Below are positions 36,089-42,188 of a stretch of 64,000 bases of DNA, in pieces (within the stretch, counting starts at the first letter, position 1; each line of letters opens with the position of its first letter). Source of the stretch: Rhodospirillaceae bacterium (lineage in GTDB: Bacteria > Pseudomonadota > Alphaproteobacteria > Thalassobaculales > Thalassobaculaceae); contig JAGYJX010000005.1 of the NCBI GenBank assembly GCA_018401495.1, positions 434,001-498,000 of the forward strand. The letters are read 5' to 3'. A program made the translations under genes and the position numbers. The notes beneath the pieces are model-generated. The model made no database searches. It had not been told where the DNA came from and was given only the letters and a program-made list of their open reading frames with translations.

Positions 36089-37936
36089 GACCTCGCCCTT
36101 GACCCGGATGTCCCCGACCGAGACCTCCCGCCATTCCGGGTTCAGGCGATAGCCAGCGCGTTCCTTCGTCTGGACAAAAGAATCTTGGTCCAGTGGGATG
36201 CCGAGCGTCACGGTCAGCGGTTCGATGGCCTTTCGCAATCGCCCAAGTTGCTGACGCATCGACTGATCGCTGACGCCAAGTCGGTCCGCCAAGTCGGTGG
36301 CGGGCAAGAACGGGACGTCTGCTCTTTGCCTCTTGGCTTCCCGAAAGTTCTCGATCAGCGCTTCGACTACGCGGAAATTCGCACCTTCAAGGTAATGGCT
36401 TCCCTGAAACAGAACGCGCTTGGCGTCCTGGTCGAAAGCGAATTCGAGGACAGGGGCGCCAAGGCGATCCATGAATGCCTTGGCCTGTACGTCGTAATCG
36501 GAAGGCGGCGGCGCTTCGATGTGGCCCCGGCTGAAACAGGTTGCCAGCAACGAGCCGGACGGCAACTCGCTCCGGTACAACGGACCTATATGCTCGGAAA
36601 CCGCTGAGGTGATCACCTCCTCGACCGACTTCGCATGGCGTTGAAAGAGGTCGTAGACGCGGTCGCCCGCATCCTGGGTGGACAGGCCGGGAAAACGGTC
36701 GAGCGCCGATACCACCTCAGGGAAGTCCACGAGAAACCTCTCTTTGGGGGTTGCAGCAACCTTCTGGAAGAACGTGACGTAGCTCAGGGCCATGCGCAGA
36801 TCGTCATCGGCACTGCGATCGGCGAGGAGAAGGTCACGCATATAGTTTTCGGCCGGCTCGTGGTCTCCCATACTTGCAGCGAGCACGGCAAAGCGCCGGT
36901 CGATGCACTGCGAACAGACGCCACAATGCTTCTGCTTCTCGGTCCATTTTCGTGGGCGTGTGCAACTGACAGTATCGCCGAGCATGTTGGCCATGCCCGC
37001 TTCCTCGATTTTCTGAGTCACCTCCTTCTTGGTCAGCCACTGGAGCGGGGTGTGGATCTCGATCTGCCGGTCCAAGAGCAGCGAGAACAGTGATTCTAGC
37101 CCGCGCAGCACCTTCGGGTGAGTGGTGCGCGTAGCGCGGCCGCCCACGACATCGCCCGCCAATGGCGGATTAATGCTGACGACCCCGTTCTCATAGAAGC
37201 TGAATCTGTCCTTGCCGGACATCCTCGCGACCACGAGCCCAAGGCAGGCAAAAAGGAATGACCGCGTTCGCTGTGTGAACTCGCGAGCCCGCTCATTTTC
37301 ATTGCTGACCCAAACCGGAATGTAGGAAACCTGTCGATCTAAGCCCCGCTGCTTCAGACATTGAATCAGGTTTTCCTGGACCGCGCGGACTTTGGTGGAG
37401 GAGTAATGCCCGACGAGCGTGACCGATTTCCTGAGGGTGAAGATGTCGTTGACCGCCCCTGCGAAGGAGTCCACGCCCCCGGAGAACAAGGCGACCTCGT
37501 CATGCTCCGCGGACGCGTCGAGGAGATCTGGAAAGTACAGCTCTCGTGGCTGGACTGGAGCCTCGGCCATTCGAAAATCAAACTCGTAGCTGTCGTCTGA
37601 CAAGAAGCCGAGCGTGTCAGCCAGAATTTCCTGTACGTCAGGATCCTGCCATGCATCTAACTGGCGCACGGGGATGGAGAAGCGAAGGCTGCGCCGCCAA
37701 CTCTCGCCGAAGTTCGTCAGTTTGTCAGAGCCCCGAACAAGTCTCTGGTCTGCGCAGTAAACGTAAGCCGCCACCTCGAGCAGGTCGATCAGCAGATCGG
37801 GGACGTTCCCGAGCATCGTACGACTGATATAGTCGATGCGCAGATTGACGTTCTTGGCCGCTCCTTGGACATCCATGGCGATTGCGTCTGGGCCTGAGGA
37901 CCGAGAAACACCGCATTCGACAAAGAACCGTTTCAC
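36074..37936 (-). CDS. QueC-like (QatC/Cap9-type) enzyme fused to a winged helix
   Basis: 620 residues from GTG 37936, overlapping the partner gene by GTGA, so translation is coupled. Residues 145-370 are QueC-like: the PP-loop ALFSGGVDSFAGA (SGGVDS at 152-157) and a zinc site of Cys325 with HCGVCSQC (Cys338, 341, 344). QueC makes preQ0 for queuosine, but this protein is far longer than the usual 220-240 residues and stands beside defence-type genes, with no queD, queE or queF near. Related defence QueC proteins are Cap9 (type IV CBASS) and QatC. Residues 510-600 (ADRLGVSDQSMRQQLGRLRK, FVQTKERAGYRL) resemble an OmpR-type winged helix. Residues 1-140 are unassigned. Confidence 0.8.
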   Translation of the reverse strand: MKRFFVECGVSRSSGPDAIAMDVQGAAKNVNLRIDYISRTMLGNVPDLLIDLLEVAAYVYCADQRLVRGSDKLTNFGESWRRSLRFSIPVRQLDAWQDPDVQEILADTLGFLSDDSYEFDFRMAEAPVQPRELYFPDLLDASAEHDEVALFSGGVDSFAGAVNDIFTLRKSVTLVGHYSSTKVRAVQENLIQCLKQRGLDRQVSYIPVWVSNENERAREFTQRTRSFLFACLGLVVARMSGKDRFSFYENGVVSINPPLAGDVVGGRATRTTHPKVLRGLESLFSLLLDRQIEIHTPLQWLTKKEVTQKIEEAGMANMLGDTVSCTRPRKWTEKQKHCGVCSQCIDRRFAVLAASMGDHEPAENYMRDLLLADRSADDDLRMALSYVTFFQKVAATPKERFLVDFPEVVSALDRFPGLSTQDAGDRVYDLFQRHAKSVEEVITSAVSEHIGPLYRSELPSGSLLATCFSRGHIEAPPPSDYDVQAKAFMDRLGAPVLEFAFDQDAKRVLFQGSHYLEGANFRVVEALIENFREAKRQRADVPFLPATDLADRLGVSDQSMRQQLGRLRKAIEPLTVTLGIPLDQDSFVQTKERAGYRLNPEWREVSVGDIRVKGEVTSQV

Positions 37937-38721
37937 GGTGTCCCCTTTCTGATATCGAGTTCGATACGAATTTTTTCGACCGCATGGGCAGAGAAGCGAC
38001 CAACGTCGTCTTTCGATATCTGCTTGCCGTCCTTGTAGTGGTTCTTACCCAGCCAATCTCTGGCGAAAGCGCGCATAATGAGCGCCGACTCGTCACAGTG
38101 GCGTCGGATGGAGTCATTGAACGCGCGGAGATCGTGAACGGATCGCGCGACCCTGCCGGCACCCACCATGTTGTGGAGGTTTCGATCCACATAGTAGTGG
38201 ATCACGCGTTCGACGAAGTTTGCATAGAACCGATGAGCAAGAGCGGCAAATTGCTCCGTTCCCTTGAGCGCTGCGACCGACGCCCGCACATCGGTTGCTG
38301 TCGGAGCCCAAAGGGTCGGCAATGTGCCTCGAACTGCTTCGCCGAGAGCTGCCAAGCCGGCCCGACGCGCGATCTCCCCAAGGTCGGTCGCGCCGGCATG
38401 CAGGCTGCGCTGAACCTTTTCGATAGCTCGGTCATAGCTGACCAGAACGTCCGATAGGGAGGTTGGCGCAAAGACCGCCATTCCGAGGTCACCGAGGGTG
38501 GCCGGGAAATTTTTCGAAGCTGCCGCCTGAGGCACCCGGATAAGAAGCCACAGGGCCTCAATGAACACCGGGTCTTTCAGCGCGAGCTTCAGCGCATCTT
38601 GGCCGACCTCAGTAACCTGATCGACCAGATCCTCGGTAGGTGCGCCACCCGTCACCAGGAACCTGACGATCTCAGGCAACAGGCGATGAGCGGGCAGTTT
38701 TCCGAGGCGCTGATGACCCAT
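37933..38721 (-). CDS. Met-Gly partner protein of the QueC-like enzyme
   Basis: 262 residues, MGHQRLGKLPAHRLLPEIVR. The start is fixed: an in-frame TAG lies 12 bases before the ATG and no other start codon is between. Methionine would be removed before Gly, exposing an N-terminal glycine. The body is mainly helical (QDALKLALKDPVFIEALWLL, FYANFVERVIHYYVDRNLHN) and matches no domain I recognise. It ends in GTGA, shared with the QueC-like gene. QatB, the partner of QatC, as I remember it also starts Met-Gly, so this may be the substrate or target of the enzyme. That role is inferred, not shown. Confidence 0.65.
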   Translation of the reverse strand: MGHQRLGKLPAHRLLPEIVRFLVTGGAPTEDLVDQVTEVGQDALKLALKDPVFIEALWLLIRVPQAAASKNFPATLGDLGMAVFAPTSLSDVLVSYDRAIEKVQRSLHAGATDLGEIARRAGLAALGEAVRGTLPTLWAPTATDVRASVAALKGTEQFAALAHRFYANFVERVIHYYVDRNLHNMVGAGRVARSVHDLRAFNDSIRRHCDESALIMRAFARDWLGKNHYKDGKQISKDDVGRFSAHAVEKIRIELDIRKGTP

Positions 38722-38820
38722 TGCGTTTGCCTATAGGCCGCCAGGCTGTTGCGCCCTAGGTCGGGCGTGGATCCCATGAACCCTCGACACCATGCAGAAC
38801 CTTTCGTTAGGATCGGGACA

Positions 38821-38850
38821 AAGAAAGGATTTCATGGTATCCTTTCTTTC
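38821..38850. promoter_or_regulatory. Upstream operator-like inverted repeat before fic
   Basis: AAAGAAAGGAT (38821-38831) and ATCCTTTCTTT (38840-38850) are perfect 11-base arms with an 8-base spacer. It lies between the divergent QueC-like operon (start 38721) and fic (start 38884). The Fic protein has a C-terminal winged helix that could bind it. Confidence 0.6.
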
Positions 38851-38864
38851 TCAGAATGCCAAGG

Positions 38865-38878
38865 AAAGGATCCTTTCA
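38865..38878. promoter_or_regulatory. Second operator-like palindrome, next to the fic start
   Basis: GAAAGGATCCTTTC is a perfect 14-base palindrome reusing the AAAGGAT half site of the repeat 15 bases upstream. It ends five bases before the fic ATG, so a bound protein would also cover the likely ribosome site (AAAGGA). Confidence 0.6.
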
Positions 38879-38883
38879 CAACC

Positions 38884-40062
38884 ATGGCGACGGAACAGGA
38901 GCCATCACGGCTCGGAAAGAAGGTGGCCATCTCAACGGCTGGGGAGAAGGCAGAAGCGTTTGTACCCCCGCGTTTGCCGCCGACCCCGGCTGTGCAAATG
39001 GACGCGCTCTACCGGCGACTCGAGAGCGCGAACCGCGCACTCGGGCGGCTCGATGGGATCACATCAATCCTGCCCGACACCCCGCTGTTCCTCTACATGT
39101 ACGTGCGGAAAGAGGCGCTGCTTTCGTCGCAAATCGAGGGCACGCAATCGTCGCTATCCGATCTCCTGCTCTTCGAGAGCGAGGAGGCGCCCGGCGTGCC
39201 GCTGGACGACGTGCAGGAGGTCTCGAACTACGTCGCCGCCATGAACCATGGCCTTGCAAGGATTCGAGAGGGCTTTCCGATCTCGCTCCGGCTCATTCGT
39301 GAAATCCACGACATCCTGTTGTCAAAAGGCCGGGGCAGCAACAAGCAGCCCGGCGAGTTCCGGCGATCACAGAACTGGATCGGAGGCACGCGCCCCGGAA
39401 ACGCTCTCTTTGTGCCGCCGCCGCCGGAGCATGTCCTGGACCTGATGTCCGACCTGGAGGCGTTCATCCACGCCGACACTCCCCAAATCCCGTCACTGAT
39501 CAAAGCTGGGATGGTCCACGTCCAGTTCGAGACCATCCATCCGTTCCTTGATGGGAATGGGCGGTTGGGACGGCTCCTGATCACTTTTCTTCTCTGCACG
39601 CAGGTCATCTTGAAGGAGCCGATCCTCTACCTCAGCCTCTATTTCAAGACGCATCGGCGGCAGTACTACGATTTACTTCAAGGTGTTCGAGAGCGCGGCG
39701 ATTGGGAATCCTGGCTAGAGTTCTTTCTGGACGGCATCACTGAGACGTCACTGCAGGCGGCCGAAGCTGCGCGCGAGATCTTGAGCTTGTTCGAAGCTGA
39801 CCGGCAGCGGATCGAGAGCCTAGGCCGCCCAGCCGCGTCAGCGCTGCGTGTCCACCAGCTTCTCCAGCAGAAACCGATTGTCGGGATCCCCGACGCGGCA
39901 CTGAAACTGGGCATTTCCGCTCCGACAATCGCCAAGTCGATACAGCACTTGGAAAAGCTCGGGATCATACGGGAGATCACAGGAAAGCAGCGCGGCCGGA
40001 TGTTCGTGTACAGCGATTATCTCAACATCCTCAGCCGAGGAACTGAACCGCTTGGACGATGA
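38884..40062 (+). CDS. Fic family AMPylase with inhibitory helix and C-terminal winged helix
   Basis: 392 residues from ATG 38884; the frame is open to 38749 but that part runs through the operators. The inhibitory motif is SSQIEG (Ser81 to Gly86, pattern S/T-x-x-x-E-G/N) near the N terminus, a class II Fic. The active site is HPFLDGNGRLGR (His219 to Arg230). Residues 318-385 form a winged helix (ALKLGISAPTIAKSIQHLEK, LGIIREITGKQRGR). Fic proteins transfer AMP or related groups to Ser/Thr/Tyr; the inhibitory Glu keeps the enzyme off. Self-regulation through the upstream palindromes is likely. The next gene starts 12 bases later. Confidence 0.9.
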   Translation: MATEQEPSRLGKKVAISTAGEKAEAFVPPRLPPTPAVQMDALYRRLESANRALGRLDGITSILPDTPLFLYMYVRKEALLSSQIEGTQSSLSDLLLFESEEAPGVPLDDVQEVSNYVAAMNHGLARIREGFPISLRLIREIHDILLSKGRGSNKQPGEFRRSQNWIGGTRPGNALFVPPPPEHVLDLMSDLEAFIHADTPQIPSLIKAGMVHVQFETIHPFLDGNGRLGRLLITFLLCTQVILKEPILYLSLYFKTHRRQYYDLLQGVRERGDWESWLEFFLDGITETSLQAAEAAREILSLFEADRQRIESLGRPAASALRVHQLLQQKPIVGIPDAALKLGISAPTIAKSIQHLEKLGIIREITGKQRGRMFVYSDYLNILSRGTEPLGR

Positions 40063-40074
40063 TGGGGGTGCCGA

Positions 40075-40539
40075 ATGTCGCTTTATAAACGCATCACAGA
40101 AATTGGAACTCTGTCCGAACCGAAAGGAGTTCCCAACCCAATCTACGCTTTACCATCGACGGTAAACTGGATGCGTGGGCTTCGCTTGCTTGTTGAGCAT
40201 CAAGGCTTTGATCCCAACGCAGTAAAATCCTTCTATGCCAAGGTTGCGCGGCGAAATGCGAGTGCTCACGAAGAAAACACGATCTTGGAGCAATTGCTGT
40301 TCGCGCTTCACCAGTGCGCTGCCTTGCATGCGCTTCGGTCGGTCCCGCGCAAAGCTGACGTCGCACGTGTCGGAATCGTTTCTTGGTACTATGGCGTGTA
40401 TGCAGCAGCCTCCGCGATGGTGGCGGCCCAGGACGGTTCGTTTCAAGACGATCACAGTGGAACCGCCGGTGTCTGGGATCGACAGATCGCGGTACGCACT
40501 TTGATCCCAGATTTCCCAGATGGCGCTGCGTTTTCCTGA
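40075..40539 (+). pseudogene. HEPN-like protein, N-terminal part, cut by IS1380
   Basis: ATG 40075, 12 bases after fic, so it is the second gene of that operon. Genuine protein runs to about Arg142 (GVWDRQIAVR); the IS left end begins at 40499 and the last 13 codons are IS sequence. It contains VARRNASAHEENTILEQ with RNASAH (60-65), the RNxxxH pattern of HEPN ribonucleases, and a helical WYYGVYAAASAMVAAQDGS. The rest of the protein appears to resume at 46376. A HEPN toxin or effector role is inferred. Confidence 0.65.
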
Positions 40540-42180
40540 CGGTGGCGGTCAAATATGATATCAAAATCAATGCAGTACTGACGATTTGAGGGGCTGGGTA
40601 TGGAGATGGCGGCGGGTGAAACGGAATCGGCCGATTTGCGGGTCGCTTTTGACCGCCGCCTCAAGCTGGAATTCCACGGCTCCAGGATCACCTCCGATGC
40701 CGGACTGCTCGCCTTCCGGGAACTCGATGATGCTCTCGGTCTGACCGAGATGGCCGGGCAGGTGTTGGCCGACAGCCGGACCGGCAAGAACAACCGCCAC
40801 ACCCTGACGGCCCAGTTCCGGCAGTCGGTATTCGGTCGGCTTGCCGGGTACGAAGATGTCAACGACGCCGACCGGCTCGGCCATGATCCGGCGATGCGCT
40901 GGATCGTCGGCGGCAGGGCTGTGACCAAGGAGGCCGCGTCCACCAGCCAGATGGGGCGGTTCGAAACCGAGGTGCTGACTGGCAAGGCGAACCTCACCGC
41001 CTTGGCCGACCTGTCAGGAAAATGGATCGACGCGGTTCATGCCCGCCGTCCCACCAACGTCGTGGTGCTGGACATGGACAGCAGCGTCAGCCCGACCCAT
41101 GGTGAGCAGGAAGGCACCGCCTACAACGGCCATTTCGGCTGCACCTGCTACCATCCGCTGTTCGTGTTCAACCAGTTCGGCGAGCTGGAGCGAACCGCGC
41201 TGCGCTCTGGGAACGTCCACAGCGCCGATGATTGGCGCTCGGTGCTGGAGCCGGTGGTGGCGCGGTATCGGGACAGGACCAGGCGGCGGTTCTTCCGGGG
41301 CGATGCCGCCTTCGCCCTGCCTGAGTTGTACGACTACCTGGAAGCCGAGGGCTACAAGTACACCATCCGCCTCAAGGCCAACACGGTCCTCCAGGGCCAC
41401 ATCGCCCATCTGCTCAAACGCCCGGTCGGTCGTCCTCCGAAATACGTCCAGCGGTTCTACGCCAGCTTCAGCTATCAGGCCAAGTCATGGAGCCGGAAGC
41501 GCCGCGTGGTCGCCAAGGTCGAATGGTATTCCGGCGAACTGTATCCACGTGTCGGCTTCATTGTCACCAATCTGACCCGCCCCGCTGCCCGCGTGACCGC
41601 CTTCTACAACCATCGTGGCACGGCGGAGCAGTACATCAAGGAGGGCAAGAACGCGGTGAAGTGGACCCGGCTGTCCTGCCGGACGATGAAGGCCAACGCG
41701 GTGCGCCTTCAGCTTCACGCCCTGGCCTACAACCTCGCCAACTTCCTGCGCACCCTGGCCCTGCCGGACGAAATGGAAAGCTGGTCGCTCACCACTATCC
41801 GCGAGAAGGTGGTGAAGATCGGTGCGAAGATCATCGCCCACGCCCGCTACAGTGTCTTCCAGATGGCCGAGGTCGCGGTGCCGCGTGACCTGTTCCGACG
41901 CATCCTCGACATGATCGACAATCTGCGAGCACGAGAACCGGCGCCATGCTGACAGCAGGGTGGATCCGCACAAGGCAAGCGACAGGCGAAGTGCGCTCGG
42001 GATCCAGCGAAATGAGCCAAAATCGCGCTGATGAAGCCAGCCATGGAGGTCGGGTTGACGATCATGGTGCGGCCGAGGCGGCCACTGTGACGATCCGCCT
42101 TCTGGCAGGCCCGGACGTGGGTTATCCTGCCATCAAACAGGGGCGGTTCGGCCGCTCAAATGGGAAATGTCGGCTCAAAG
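40499..42180 (+). mobile_element. IS1380-family insertion sequence
   Basis: 1682 bp, a normal IS1380 length. The ends CTTTGATCCCAGATTTCCCA (40499-40518) and, inverted, CTTTGAGCCGACATTTCCCA (42161-42180) match at 17 of 20 positions. It holds one transposase gene. No clear target duplication flanks it: the left neighbour is the HEPN-like gene and the right neighbour the S8 protease, which suggests a later rearrangement at one end. Confidence 0.8.
40600..41952 (+). CDS. IS1380 transposase
   Basis: 450 residues from ATG 40600, after GAGGGG. Family words: FHGSRITSDAGLLAFRELDD, VVVLDMDSSVSPTHGEQEG (first Asp, about 158-160), RRFFRGDAAFALPELYDYLE (second Asp, 235) and FYNHRGTAEQYIKEGKNAV (Glu, 343-348). 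The DDE set is complete and the frame is intact, so the element may still move. Confidence 0.9.
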   Translation: MEMAAGETESADLRVAFDRRLKLEFHGSRITSDAGLLAFRELDDALGLTEMAGQVLADSRTGKNNRHTLTAQFRQSVFGRLAGYEDVNDADRLGHDPAMRWIVGGRAVTKEAASTSQMGRFETEVLTGKANLTALADLSGKWIDAVHARRPTNVVVLDMDSSVSPTHGEQEGTAYNGHFGCTCYHPLFVFNQFGELERTALRSGNVHSADDWRSVLEPVVARYRDRTRRRFFRGDAAFALPELYDYLEAEGYKYTIRLKANTVLQGHIAHLLKRPVGRPPKYVQRFYASFSYQAKSWSRKRRVVAKVEWYSGELYPRVGFIVTNLTRPAARVTAFYNHRGTAEQYIKEGKNAVKWTRLSCRTMKANAVRLQLHALAYNLANFLRTLALPDEMESWSLTTIREKVVKIGAKIIAHARYSVFQMAEVAVPRDLFRRILDMIDNLRAREPAPC

Positions 42181-42188
42181 GTAGAACC

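Noticed and set aside
36074..38721. Housekeeping queuosine synthesis gene queC
   Set aside because: 620 residues, fused winged helix, no queD/queE/queF nearby and a defence-like neighbourhood.
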